64,000 bases of DNA from Dehalococcoidia bacterium (GCA_003104995.1 PQAO01000021.1:124001-188000); one strand, 5' to 3'. Positions 52,587 to 60,670 are shown, counted from the first letter of the stretch. A program made the numbers and translations. The notes: a model not told the origin generated them from the letters alone.

Positions 52587-54196
52587 CAGGCCGCGCCCTG
52601 CGTCCGCGACTGCGCGGGCGGGATGTCCGGCATCCCCATCGCCTGGAAGCGGTAGGTCAGTTCACCGTCGTGCACGAAGTAGGCGTGGAAGCCCGGGCGC
52701 GCTTCTTGCAGCACCACCGCGCCGCTCTGTTCGGCAATCCGGCCCAGGTCCTCCAGGCTGGTCACGTCGACCACCCGCATCCTGACCGCCGGCACCTTGC
52801 CGCGCACCATCACCAGCGGCGACTTCAGCTTCGCGCTGCCACCCATCCCGGCTTCGTTGCGCTGGTTCACCAGGGCGATCACGAACGCTCCGCTCAGCAT
52901 GAGGACGAGGCCGAGGCCGGCCAGCGAGAGCACTCGTGCGGCCGCCACGGGCAGGTCCACCACCAGGAGCCCGATCGTATTCGCGCGTTCCACCCGCGTG
53001 CTGACGTTACCCTCAGCTCTTGGCGTCAGCTGGTCGAGCGGGTCCGTGCTCGCTCCCCGCGCCAGCCGCAGCTGCACGTCGTCCAGCTCCATCGCCAGCG
53101 CCGCCGTCGAGAAGGTGTCTTCAAAGGGCGTACCCGCGATCCGGCCCGAGACCTCGACGCGTGGCGTGATCGTGACGCTGTAGCGGTCGTTCTTCACGCC
53201 CGACTGCGTCTCCAGGATCGCGATGAGCTCCTGGGCCTGTGGCAGGCTCAACACCCCTTCGGCCGTGAACTCCTTTCCGCTGAATGCCGTCTCTGGAGTC
53301 AGGTCGATGGTCCGGCGCCAGCCGCTTTGGTCGCCCAGTTCAGCCACCAGGTGGTAGATACCGCCGATGCCGGAGGCATCCGCTCCTTCGAACGCGTACG
53401 TGAAACGGAACGCCACCGCGTCGCTCAGGCGGCGGTAGACGGGCTCGCCAGAGGTGGCCTCGCCCGTATCGTAGATGCGCCCATCCTCCGCCGCCGCCGT
53501 GTACTGGAACTCGCCCGACTGCGAATAGGGAGTGTCGGCGGGCACCTCATGCGTCGTGGGGCGGTTGAACGCCACCCAGGCCAGCACGCCCAGTCCGAGG
53601 GCGGCCGCGGCAAGGATCGAGAGCGTGTCTTGCCAGTCACGCAGTAGTGGATTCATGGATGGTGCCCCCCTGGTGCCCGCTCCGGACGGAGCTGGTTTGC
53701 GGTGCTGCTTCCGCCGGTGCCCCCGGGTGGCGCGGACCGCAGCAGTCCCCCCTCCCAGGCTGGCAAATGCAACGAACAACAACCCGGCGATGTACACCGG
53801 GGAATGAAAGCGCGTCAGCCAGGACCCTGCCCCCGGCACGTGGATCCAGAGCTCACCGATCATCTCGGCCTGGACCGGCCGGTATGGGTCGATGAAATCG
53901 TTGTTGTCACCCTGGAACACGAACCGCGAGCCGTCGGTATCGATGACGCGGTGGATGACGGGCCCGATCTGGGGGTGGCGATAGGTAACGACTTCACCCA
54001 CGACGTACGCGTCCTGCTTGCGGACAATCGCCAGGTCGCCCCGGTGCATCCCGGGCTCCATGCTGTTGCCGCTGACAATCACGTACGACGTGCGCCCGCC
54101 AAGTTGGGGCGGGGCGAAGGCTATCCACGCCGCGATGACCGCGATGAGCGTGAACGCCGAACTGAGCGACGCGACCAACCGCCGCCGGTGCTCCAT
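52586..54196 (-). CDS. sipW: ER-type signal peptidase I fused to a DUF5305-like domain (cassette I)
   Basis: A 536-residue membrane protein. Residues 1-180 form an S26B (SipW-type) signal peptidase: N-terminal helix, catalytic Ser in SGNSMEPGMHRGDLAIV, catalytic His in GPVIHRVIDTDG (His in place of Lys) and QGDNNDFIDPYRPV, second helix. The rest (from MNPLLRDWQDTL) has a transmembrane helix, a beta-rich outer domain and another helix, like DUF5305 proteins that accompany such peptidases. No stop separates the halves, though the ATG of MNPLL has a G-rich site upstream. GGGGGA 7 bases before the first ATG. Confidence 0.85.
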   Translation of the reverse strand: MEHRRRLVASLSSAFTLIAVIAAWIAFAPPQLGGRTSYVIVSGNSMEPGMHRGDLAIVRKQDAYVVGEVVTYRHPQIGPVIHRVIDTDGSRFVFQGDNNDFIDPYRPVQAEMIGELWIHVPGAGSWLTRFHSPVYIAGLLFVAFASLGGGTAAVRATRGHRRKQHRKPAPSGAGTRGAPSMNPLLRDWQDTLSILAAAALGLGVLAWVAFNRPTTHEVPADTPYSQSGEFQYTAAAEDGRIYDTGEATSGEPVYRRLSDAVAFRFTYAFEGADASGIGGIYHLVAELGDQSGWRRTIDLTPETAFSGKEFTAEGVLSLPQAQELIAILETQSGVKNDRYSVTITPRVEVSGRIAGTPFEDTFSTAALAMELDDVQLRLARGASTDPLDQLTPRAEGNVSTRVERANTIGLLVVDLPVAAARVLSLAGLGLVLMLSGAFVIALVNQRNEAGMGGSAKLKSPLVMVRGKVPAVRMRVVDVTSLEDLGRIAEQSGAVVLQEARPGFHAYFVHDGELTYRFQAMGMPDIPPAQSRTQGAA

Positions 54197-54272
54197 TGTC
54201 GTCCCCCAATTGGTGGGGTGCGCGCGGGGCCTGACCACCCCTGGCGCGCGCACCCCTGGTGCTCAAACGGTG

Positions 54273-54638
54273 TTACTGGGCTGCAACAACGCGCAGCAGG
54301 ACGGCGAGCTCGACAGAAGGTGGCGTTCCGAACGTGCACGTCCAGTCGTAGCCCACTCCGGCGGCGCAGGTGGCCGTGGAGGAACCAATCGAGGCAGCAA
54401 CCGTGGTGGCGGTGTAGTCCAGGTCGAAACTAACCGTGGCGATGGTGGCCGGATTCGGCGTGTTGAGCGTGTAGTGAATGTTCGTAACGTCGTAGGGGAG
54501 GATGTCCCCTGTGCCGTCGCCTGCGCGGCTGTCACCGACCGTGTTCTGAGCCGCGAAGCCGAGCGCGGAAACGGCGACGATGGCGAAGACGGCCAGCACG
54601 GCAAGCCGCCGGCCACTCCTGAGGTTACGGATAATCAT
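54273..54638 (-). CDS. SipW-dependent TasA/camelysin-like secreted protein (cassette I)
   Basis: A 121-residue exported protein: basic start (MIIRNLRSGRRL), hydrophobic segment ending at ALGFAAQNTV, and a beta-sandwich-like domain with YDVTNIHYTLNTPNPATI, as in CalY/TasA relatives, plus one Cys pair (TCAAG, WTC). It is the probable substrate of the downstream signal peptidase. AGGAG stands 8 bases before the ATG. First gene of cassette I. Confidence 0.78.
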   Translation of the reverse strand: MIIRNLRSGRRLAVLAVFAIVAVSALGFAAQNTVGDSRAGDGTGDILPYDVTNIHYTLNTPNPATIATVSFDLDYTATTVAASIGSSTATCAAGVGYDWTCTFGTPPSVELAVLLRVVAAQ

Positions 54639-54770
54639 GGGCTGCACTCCTGCGAACCGGGCGGGTCCTCCCCGCCTGTCTTGGTGTAAGCCCCCGGGGT
54701 ACGGGGCCTCCACCGGTGCATTCGACCCAGTAGCCATCCGGTGAAAGGCTCGCAGGCGAGAAATCACCAT

Positions 54771-54788
54771 AATGTCAGAGTAGACATT
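54771..54788. promoter_or_regulatory. Inverted repeat upstream of cassette I
   Basis: AATGTC-AGAGTA-GACATT, 6-base perfect arms with a 6-base spacer, in a locally AT-rich patch about 135 bases before the cassette I start codon. A dimeric regulator site is the likely explanation. Confidence 0.5.
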
Positions 54789-54907
54789 CTTATTCCGCTA
54801 TCAATTCGCCGCCAAACCTGCCGATATGGCCTCTCGCTCCTGCCTAGGGGTCTCCCCGCGGATCCGCGTGAGTTGTCAGGGCACCCGAAAAGACCGACGA
54901 TCGTGCC

Positions 54908-55219
54908 ATGCAGGACGAGATCTACCGCGAAATCGCCGGCGCCCTCGAACGCGGCGAGCCGGTTGTGTTGGCCACCGTCGCCCGTACCCGCGGCTCAACC
55001 CCCCGCAAGACCGGCGCCAAGATGGTCGTCCGCCAGGATGGCTCCTTCTTCGGCACCATCGGCGGCGGCTGCGGCGAGGCTGAAGTCTGGCAGGAAGCCA
55101 TGGGCGTCCTCGACGACGGCAAGCCCCGCATCGTCACCGTCGACCTCACCGAGCCCACCGACGGCGACGACAAGATCTGCGGCGGCGTCATGGACGTATT
55201 CGTGGAACGAGTGGGGTAG
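54908..55219 (+). CDS. XdhC/CoxI-family protein
   Basis: A 103-residue protein equal to the N-terminal XdhC domain: PVVLATVARTRGSTPRKTGAKMVV, GTIGGGCGEAEVW and DKICGGVMDVFVE. XdhC proteins bind and sulfurylate molybdenum cofactor for insertion in xanthine or CO dehydrogenases. The nucleotide-binding C-terminal half is missing, so this is a single-domain member. No molybdoenzyme is adjacent. Confidence 0.88.
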   Translation: MQDEIYREIAGALERGEPVVLATVARTRGSTPRKTGAKMVVRQDGSFFGTIGGGCGEAEVWQEAMGVLDDGKPRIVTVDLTEPTDGDDKICGGVMDVFVERVG

Positions 55220-55430
55220 CTTCCCCGCAAGAGTCTCGAGGAGCCTGCGATGGGCTCGCCTGGCGCGGCAGAATTGCTCATTCCTCTACTTATTCACAGA
55301 TGATGATGATGGCGATGCCATCGCACGACGTAAGGCGAGGTTAGGAGCGTGACTCACGCACGTTTACTCTCGCCCGTTCTGCTGTAGCATGAGAGAAGCG
55401 AGCCCTCGAACGAGGATCGGAGAGAAGACT

Positions 55431-55721
55431 ATGTTTGGTTCACTTGGCGCCCCTGAGCTGCTGATCATCGGTGCGGTGATCATCCTCATCTTCGGCGTTG
55501 GCAAGATTAGCGGCCTCGGCCGCGAACTCGGCTCCTCCATCAAGGAGTTCCGCCGCGCCGTCAAGGATGAAGACGCCGAAGCCGCGAAGCAGGCCCAGCT
55601 CCAGCAGACCACCCAGCAGCAGGTCCCGCCGCCACCGGCCGTTCCCCCGCAGGCCCAGGCGCCACAGCCCCAGCAGCCCCCGGCCCAGCAGGGCGACCCC
55701 AAGTCCCCGAACGTTTTCTAG
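55431..55721 (+). CDS. tatA: Twin-arginine translocase protein TatA
   Basis: A 96-residue protein: short helix GAPELLIIGAVIILIF, hinge GVGKISGLGRELGSSIKEFRRAV and a Pro/Gln-rich tail. It forms the Tat pore with the tatB and tatC gene products encoded at 45-46 kb. GGAGAGA 8 bases before the ATG at 55431 makes the earlier ATG at 55389 unlikely. A terminator follows. Confidence 0.93.
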   Translation: MFGSLGAPELLIIGAVIILIFGVGKISGLGRELGSSIKEFRRAVKDEDAEAAKQAQLQQTTQQQVPPPPAVPPQAQAPQPQQPPAQQGDPKSPNVF

Positions 55722-55749
55722 CCTCGAACCCCGGGCGACAAAACCCGCG

Positions 55750-55775
55750 AGCCCCCGGTATCCCCCGGGGGCTTT
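55750..55775 (+). terminator. Rho-independent terminator after tatA
   Basis: AGCCCCCGG pairs with CCGGGGGCT over a 6-base loop; TTTCT follows. Confidence 0.8.
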
Positions 55776-55796
55776 CTGCTGCCTCTCTGCGCCACT

Positions 55797-56081
55797 TCAG
55801 TCGTCCCGGATCTGCCGGGCGCCATGGAGGACGGCCAGAACTTCGATGCGCGCATCCTTGATGCGGTACCAGATACGGTAACTTCCCTCGATAAGCTCGC
55901 GGACAGCTTGAACTTCGTACTCGGGGACCATTCGCCCGGACTCCGGGAAATCCGCGAGCTGCCGCACCCGGCGAATGAGCCGCACCCGGGTGCGCCGGGC
56001 AGCATCCGGCGAAATTCGACCGATGTACTGCGAAATGTCACGGAGCGACTCGCGGGCGCTCGGCGTGAAGTAGACCCGCAT
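55797..56081 (-). CDS. ParE/RelE-family toxin
   Basis: A 94-residue type II toxin: VYFTPSARESLRDISQYIG, RRVRQLADFPESGRMVPEY and SYRIWYRIKDARIEVLAVLHGAR. It would inhibit gyrase (ParE) or cleave ribosome-bound mRNA (RelE); the sequence alone does not decide. Its ATG overlaps the antitoxin stop by one base. Confidence 0.92.
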   Translation of the reverse strand: MRVYFTPSARESLRDISQYIGRISPDAARRTRVRLIRRVRQLADFPESGRMVPEYEVQAVRELIEGSYRIWYRIKDARIEVLAVLHGARQIRDD

Positions 56082-56284
56082 CAGGCGATGCCGAACTCTC
56101 GCTCGATCTCCTCCACCGGTATCAGTTGTCCTGCCTCCGCCTCGGCAAGCCCCCGCTCGATCGCCGCTTTCTCATCGTCGCGCAGCTCTCGTTCGGCGTT
56201 GGGTATGAGCAACGCCGCTGTCACGAGCGCATCCTCGTCCGACAGGCCTTCAACGAATTCATGCAGAAGCTGCTTGGCCGTCAT
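56081..56284 (-). CDS. Antitoxin of the ParE/RelE pair
   Basis: A 67-residue acidic, helical protein (DEDALVTAALLIPNAERELRDDEKAAIERGLAEAE in consecutive segments) that precedes and overlaps the toxin gene. The acidic C-terminal half should wrap the toxin. It lies 52 bases downstream of the MoaD-like gene in the same direction. Confidence 0.82.
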   Translation of the reverse strand: MTAKQLLHEFVEGLSDEDALVTAALLIPNAERELRDDEKAAIERGLAEAEAGQLIPVEEIEREFGIA

Positions 56285-56336
56285 GGTGCCCAGTATACCG
56301 AAGCCCCGCGCGGGAGACGCGGTCCCCGCCAGGCCC

Positions 56337-56612
56337 TTAGCCCCCCGCCACCGCCGGCACGATGCTCACTTCATCGCCGTCCTTCAGCGACGTGCCCAGG
56401 CCATCCATGAACCGCACATCATCTCCGTTTACATAAATGTTGACGAACCGGCGCATCTGTCCCGCCTCGTCGAGCATCCGGTCCTTGATCCCCGGGTAGG
56501 CCCCCTCCAGGTTCGCGACGAGTAAATCGAGCGTCGCTCCCTCCGCCGTCACCGTCGATTGGTTTCCGGTCAGGTTACGCAGCGGCTGCGGAATACGGAC
56601 ATTGATCGCCAT
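56337..56612 (-). CDS. MoaD/ThiS-like sulfur carrier protein
   Basis: A 91-residue beta-grasp protein ending in the diagnostic Gly-Gly (PAVAGG), which is adenylated and converted to a thiocarboxylate in active carriers. Other features are IPQPLRNLTG and VNIYVNGDDVRFM. GGAGAG 8 bases upstream sets the ATG. It lies in a SAM-riboswitch operon behind thrC and a NIL-domain gene, suggesting that it carries sulfur for homocysteine formation (as HcyS does) and not for molybdopterin. Confidence 0.9.
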   Translation of the reverse strand: MAINVRIPQPLRNLTGNQSTVTAEGATLDLLVANLEGAYPGIKDRMLDEAGQMRRFVNIYVNGDDVRFMDGLGTSLKDGDEVSIVPAVAGG

Positions 56613-56662
56613 GAGTCTCTCTCCAGGGTGATTGTAGTGAATCCAGGGGAATCGCCGGCGGG

Positions 56663-56905
56663 CTAGCCTTCGACGATATCGCCCGCCACCGGGTCGATCC
56701 GGACGCCCTTTTGCTGCGCCCACGCCAGGCTCCGCTCGATCTCGCCCGGTTCTCCTTCGAGTTCGAGCAGCACCCAGCCGGTCTTTTCGTCGACATCGGC
56801 CATGCGGACGTTGGTAATGACGCGAAACTCGTGACCCAGGTTGTGGATCAAGGGTTCTTTGATGAGGTCTTCGGGGAACGTGAAGCGGACACGTTTGACA
56901 GCCAT
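56663..56905 (-). CDS. NIL-domain protein
   Basis: An 80-residue ferredoxin-like NIL domain: VRFTFPEDLIKEPLIHNLGHEFRVITNVRMADVDEKTGWVLLELEG in consecutive segments. NIL domains occur in methionine importers (MetN) and in homocysteine synthesis proteins of anaerobes, where they bind methionine or act in sulfide assimilation. Its ATG overlaps the thrC stop (TGATG). It probably senses methionine or aids sulfur delivery. Confidence 0.92.
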   Translation of the reverse strand: MAVKRVRFTFPEDLIKEPLIHNLGHEFRVITNVRMADVDEKTGWVLLELEGEPGEIERSLAWAQQKGVRIDPVAGDIVEG

Positions 56906-58149
56906 CAGGCAACTCCCTGCGCAGCAACTGCGCGATATGCGCTCTCGAAGCTCTCGATGGTCGCGTCCACTTCGAGCGGCGGGTTCAGCGCCTCGGCCAC
57001 CGCCTCCAGCGTCTTGAACCCCGCCCCCGTGATGAACGCCACCGTGAGCTCGTCGGGGTCGATTCTACCCTCTGCCGCCAGTTGCTTGAGCGAAGCAACG
57101 GTCACCCCGCCGGCCGTCTCCCCGAAGATGCCCTCGGTTTCGGCCAACAGCTTGATCCCCGCCACGATCTCCTCGTCCGTCACGCTCCCGCACGAGCCGC
57201 CCGTCTCCTGCAACTGCACCAGGCTGTAGTACCCGTCGGCCGGGTTCCCAATCGCCAGCGACTTCGCGATCGTATTCGGCCGCTGTGGCCGGAAGTTCAT
57301 CGAACCCTCCTGCCACGCGGTCGCGACCGGCGAACACCCCGTCGCCTGCGCCCCGCTCATCCGCGTCTTCGGCTCATCGATCAGCCCTGCCTTGTACAGC
57401 TCCTGGAACCCCTTGCGGATCTTCACGAAGAGCGAACCGCTCGCGATGGGCACCACGCAGTGGTCCGGCGCCCGCCAGCCCAGCTGTTCCGCCACTTCGA
57501 ACCCGAGCGTCTTCGACCCCTCCGAGTAGTACGGCCGCACGTTCACGTTCACGAACGCCCAGTTGTAGCTCCCCGCCAGTTCCGCGCACAGCCGGTTCAC
57601 CGCGTCGTAGTTGCCGCGAACCTTCACCAGCGTTGGCCCGTAGATGCTCGAACCGACCACCTTCCCGGCCTCCAGGTCGTTCGGGATGAAGACCACCGCC
57701 TCCATCCCTGCCGCGGCCGCGTGCGCGCTCACACTGTTCGCCAGGTTGCCCGTGCTCGCGCAGGCCAGCTTGCTGTAGCCCAGCTCGCGCGCCCGGCTGG
57801 ACGCCACCGCGACCACCCGGTCCTTGAACGACCAGGTCGGGTTCACCGTGTCGTTTTTGATGTAGAGGTTGTTCAGCCCCAGCGCCTTGCCGAGGTTCTT
57901 TGCGTGGACCAGCGGCGTGAACCCCGCGCCGATATCGACCGCCGTCTCGGCATCACACGGCAGGAAGTCGCGGTAGCGCCAGAGGCTGGCCGGCCCGTTC
58001 GCGATCCGTTCGCGGGTCACATTCCGCCGGATACCCTCGTAATCGTAGGTGACTTCGACCGGCCCGAAGCAGAAGTCGCACACATGGCGCGCCTCCAGCG
58101 GGTATTCGCGATGACACTCGCGACAGCGGAGATTAGTGGCAAAACTCAT
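56905..58149 (-). CDS. thrC: Threonine synthase-like PLP enzyme
   Basis: A 414-residue fold type II PLP enzyme. An N-terminal zinc-ribbon-like part (CRECHREYPLEARHVCDFC) precedes the core with TWSFKDRVVAVASSRA (Lys of SFKDR holds PLP), ASTGNLANSVSAHAA and CSPVATAWQEG. Threonine synthases convert O-phosphohomoserine to threonine. Because the gene follows a SAM-I riboswitch and precedes NIL and MoaD-like genes, it may instead, or also, replace phosphate by sulfur to make homocysteine. Confidence 0.9.
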   Translation of the reverse strand: MSFATNLRCRECHREYPLEARHVCDFCFGPVEVTYDYEGIRRNVTRERIANGPASLWRYRDFLPCDAETAVDIGAGFTPLVHAKNLGKALGLNNLYIKNDTVNPTWSFKDRVVAVASSRARELGYSKLACASTGNLANSVSAHAAAAGMEAVVFIPNDLEAGKVVGSSIYGPTLVKVRGNYDAVNRLCAELAGSYNWAFVNVNVRPYYSEGSKTLGFEVAEQLGWRAPDHCVVPIASGSLFVKIRKGFQELYKAGLIDEPKTRMSGAQATGCSPVATAWQEGSMNFRPQRPNTIAKSLAIGNPADGYYSLVQLQETGGSCGSVTDEEIVAGIKLLAETEGIFGETAGGVTVASLKQLAAEGRIDPDELTVAFITGAGFKTLEAVAEALNPPLEVDATIESFESAYRAVAAQGVA

Positions 58150-58252
58150 GCTCAGACTCCGTACGGCCCGAAACGGGCCAACTGGGCAGGCACACGGCGA
58201 GAAGGCGCGCCAGTAGCGTCGAAATGTACGGGGTGCCCCTTCTGGTGAGGGG

Positions 58253-58288
58253 CTACGGCATGACCATGCGGCCCGGTGACGAAACCAT
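58253..58288 (-). CDS. Possible 11-codon leader peptide in the thrC 5' region
   Basis: Encodes MVSSPGRMVMP between the SAM-I aptamer and thrC. GAGGAG lies 6 bases before its ATG, a better site than that of thrC itself. Three of eleven residues are Met. A GCCCCT/AGGGGC hairpin follows at once. It may be a regulatory upstream frame or chance. Confidence 0.4.
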   Translation of the reverse strand: MVSSPGRMVMP

Positions 58289-58334
58289 CTGAACTCCTCG
58301 TTCCGCGTGGGCCGTTGTCTGGAGCGAAGTCGCT

Positions 58335-58442
58335 CTCATCTTTCCCCGACGCATCGGGAGGCCGGATTTGGCACCTTATCTAATGCGGACAGGTTGCCGG
58401 GGCTTCAAAGGGCCGGTCCCTCTACCCCATCTTGATATGAGC
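58335..58442 (-). promoter_or_regulatory. SAM-I (S-box) riboswitch
   Basis: The minus strand shows the S-box core in order: CATATCAAGATGGGG, GAGGGACCGGCCCTTTGAAG, CCCCGGCAACC, AAGGTGCCAAATCC and, after a GC-rich hairpin, GGGGAAAGATGAGAG. These match the P1 strands, the K-turn and the SAM-binding internal loops of the family. SAM binding should reduce expression of thrC and the NIL and MoaD-like genes downstream. The 185 bases after the aptamer hold a leader frame and hairpins (including GGCCCG/CGGGCC) near the thrC ribosome site. Confidence 0.93.
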
Positions 58443-58534
58443 GGCCACGGGCGGTGTTGCACGACATAGTACCAGACCCCGCCGAAAAACGAGAAATCGG
58501 GCCGCTGCGGTCGCAGGAGGGCAGCCGCAGCCTC

Positions 58535-59989
58535 CTAACCCCGGCGAAGGACCGCTACCTGTGGCTGCGCTACCGGGGCGGGCGGTGCTTCCTCTCCCTC
58601 CGCTTCCTCGCCGGGGTCATCATCGTTGCCCGGTGCTGGCGGCTCCGAATCGTCTCCTGCCGGCCCGGGCTCGTCGGCCGGCTTCGAGTCATCGTCCAGG
58701 AGCTCCACGACCGGATCGGGCGCCTCATGGTCGATTCCCGGCGTCTCGCCTCCGGTCTCCGGTTCTTCTCCGGGAGCTCCAGCAGTCTCGCCCCCAGAGG
58801 CCGGGCTCTTGTCGTCGTCGCCCGGCCTCTCATCGTCAGGGTCCGGTGTCGTGCTGCCGGTCTCCGGCGTATCGCCTTCCGGGGCCGGAGATCCCGCTTC
58901 CGGCGACGCTGTCGAAGCACTGGAGCGGTGGTCGTTTTCGCAGCCGCCGCCATGACTGCCGCCCCCCGCGCCGCCGCTCAGCCCAACGCTGTGGTGCCCC
59001 CCGCATTCGTCATCGTCATCGTTGTCATCGTCGCAATCGTCATGACCGTTTCCGCCTCCACCCGCGCCGCCGCTCAGCCCAACGCTGTGGTGCGCCTCGC
59101 ATTCGTCATCGTCATCGTCATCGTCCTGGTCGTGACAATCGTCCTTGCCGTTTCCGCCTCCACCCGCGCCGCCGCTCAGCCCAGCACTGTGGCGCTCCTC
59201 ACATTCGTCATCGTCCTCGTCGTCGCAATGGTCCTTGCCGTTTCCGCTGCCCCCCGCGCCGAAGCCGAAACCGGCCTCGCAGTCATCACCGTCGGTCTCC
59301 TCGTGACTGTCACGGATGTCTTCGCAGTTGATGAAGGTGTCTTTCCCGCGCCCCCCGATGCAGATGTCCCAGCCCGGCCCGCCGTCCAACACGTCCTTTC
59401 CGTTGCCACCCACAAGGACATCGTCGCCGTTTCCGCCCAGGATGACGTCCTTCCCGTTGTCACCCTTGAGGAGGTCGTTGCCATCGCCACCGTCGATGCA
59501 GTCCTTGCCGTTGCCGCCCGAAACGATGTCGTCACCGCCCAGTGCAAGCACCAGCTGCCCCTGGTTCCCAAGCGTGAGGACGTCTGGCCCGGATGTGCCG
59601 ATGATGGTGTTCGCGGGGGTGTAGGAGAGACCGGCGTCAGTGCAGGTGGCCGGAGGACCGAAGGTCCACGCGCCCGATTGCGACGAGAACGCCCCCGTGA
59701 TGCTGCCTTTCCACGTCTGCGCGCTTCCCACGGGCAACGAGGCCACGACCAAACACGCTCCAAACCCGACCATCGCTAGGAGCCGAGAGATGTTCGAAAG
59801 TGCTTTCGTGCCATGATGTCCAAGAGTGGCCGGCGCCGACCAGGTCGGTGCTTCGGTTATCGCGCCCCAGGCGCTCCCCGGCTCGGAGGCTGCGGGTGCG
59901 CTGCTGGGCCCCGGCAGCAACTCCTGCAACTCCACCAGAGTCCTATCGATCGCGCCTAGCCGTTCCCGAAGCTCTGAGAGGCGGTTCAT
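58535..59989 (-). CDS. Large RTX-repeat secreted protein with acidic repeats (cassette II)
   Basis: A 484-residue protein. A short coiled N-terminus, a hydrophobic export segment (LLAMVGFGACLVVASLPVGSAQ, about 70-92), a domain with one Cys, then five or more GGxGxD calcium repeats (GGDDIVSGGNGKDCIDGGDGND and onward, about 130-225). Next come three tandem units of about 36 residues with Gly-rich and Asp/Cys/His-rich parts (SVGLSGGAGGGGNGKDDC type), and a Pro/Glu/Asp-rich tail. It should bind much Ca2+ at the surface. TTG at 59995 is another possible start. Confidence 0.83.
   Translation of the reverse strand: MNRLSELRERLGAIDRTLVELQELLPGPSSAPAASEPGSAWGAITEAPTWSAPATLGHHGTKALSNISRLLAMVGFGACLVVASLPVGSAQTWKGSITGAFSSQSGAWTFGPPATCTDAGLSYTPANTIIGTSGPDVLTLGNQGQLVLALGGDDIVSGGNGKDCIDGGDGNDLLKGDNGKDVILGGNGDDVLVGGNGKDVLDGGPGWDICIGGRGKDTFINCEDIRDSHEETDGDDCEAGFGFGAGGSGNGKDHCDDEDDDECEERHSAGLSGGAGGGGNGKDDCHDQDDDDDDDECEAHHSVGLSGGAGGGGNGHDDCDDDNDDDDECGGHHSVGLSGGAGGGSHGGGCENDHRSSASTASPEAGSPAPEGDTPETGSTTPDPDDERPGDDDKSPASGGETAGAPGEEPETGGETPGIDHEAPDPVVELLDDDSKPADEPGPAGDDSEPPAPGNDDDPGEEAEGEEAPPAPVAQPQVAVLRRG
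58960..59265 (-). repeat. Three tandem repeats inside the cassette II RTX gene
   Basis: Three units of roughly 108-117 bases share CGCCGCCGCTCAGCCCA (plus strand) and a following ATCGTC microsatellite-like Asp-codon run. Unit lengths differ by the number of Asp codons, so the tract may vary by slippage. Confidence 0.75.
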
Positions 59990-60002
59990 GCTCAAATCCG
60001 CA

Positions 60003-60611
60003 TCAAGCTCGGCTGCTGTCCGATGACGTGGAAATCACCGGACGCGATCGATGTCGGCTCCATTCATAGACGGCCCAGGCAGCGCCGGATGCCGCTGTTA
60101 CCAGTAGCAACAGCTTCTGCAGTGGCAGGCGGTCAGCTATCAGCCCGACGTTGGGGATCCGCATAAGAAGCTCCCCCTGGTACCGATCAGCACTAACGTA
60201 CTCTGGATCTGGCCGGTCGTTGGCATCGCCCTTCGTGCGCAACACCTTAGTCGCGTGCGCACTTGTTTCGCCAGTCTTCCCATTGGTGATGTTGGTGGTC
60301 ACGTTGAACACACCGTCGACACGATGGGCGACGAGAATCTTCACGTCCCGGCCTTCTTCAAACATTACGATATCGCCCACTTTGGCGTCGGCGATGTTAG
60401 TGGGCCGCACGACGATCAGGTCTCCACGCTGAAGAGCCGGCTCCATGCTGAACGACTGGATCGTCGCAATTCGGTATCCGAGGAACTGCGTCGCGAAGAC
60501 CGCGACGAGCAGTGCCCCGACAAGGAGCCCAAATGCGATGCTCCCAAGCATGCCAAGCGCTGCCACTGGCCAGCGGAGCACAATCGAACGTCGTATGGGG
60601 ACAGAAACCAT
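60003..60611 (-). CDS. sipW: ER-type signal peptidase I (cassette II)
   Basis: A 202-residue S26B peptidase: N-terminal helix (LGSIAFGLLVGALLVAVFAT), catalytic Ser in IQSFSMEPALQRGDLIVV, His in KILVAHRVDGVF, and TKGDANDRPDPEYVSADRYQGEL, then a C-terminal helix (QKLLLLVTAASGAAWAVYEW). It lacks the DUF5305 half seen in cassette I. GGGAGG 6-7 bases before the ATG at 60611. Confidence 0.92.
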   Translation of the reverse strand: MVSVPIRRSIVLRWPVAALGMLGSIAFGLLVGALLVAVFATQFLGYRIATIQSFSMEPALQRGDLIVVRPTNIADAKVGDIVMFEEGRDVKILVAHRVDGVFNVTTNITNGKTGETSAHATKVLRTKGDANDRPDPEYVSADRYQGELLMRIPNVGLIADRLPLQKLLLLVTAASGAAWAVYEWSRHRSRPVISTSSDSSRA

Positions 60612-60670
60612 GACAGGCCTCCCGCGGAGCGGAGAGCCGGTCCGGCCCTCCGCTCCGGTTGATACAGGAA

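Noticed and set aside
58960..59265. Possible CRISPR array
   Set aside because: Repeats are in-frame coding repeats of an RTX protein, units are over 100 bases and no cas genes are near.
58454..59779. A 441-codon plus-strand open frame rich in Val, Ala and Arg
   Set aside because: Mirror of the RTX repeat gene; its apparent repeats come from the Asp and Gly codons of the real gene.
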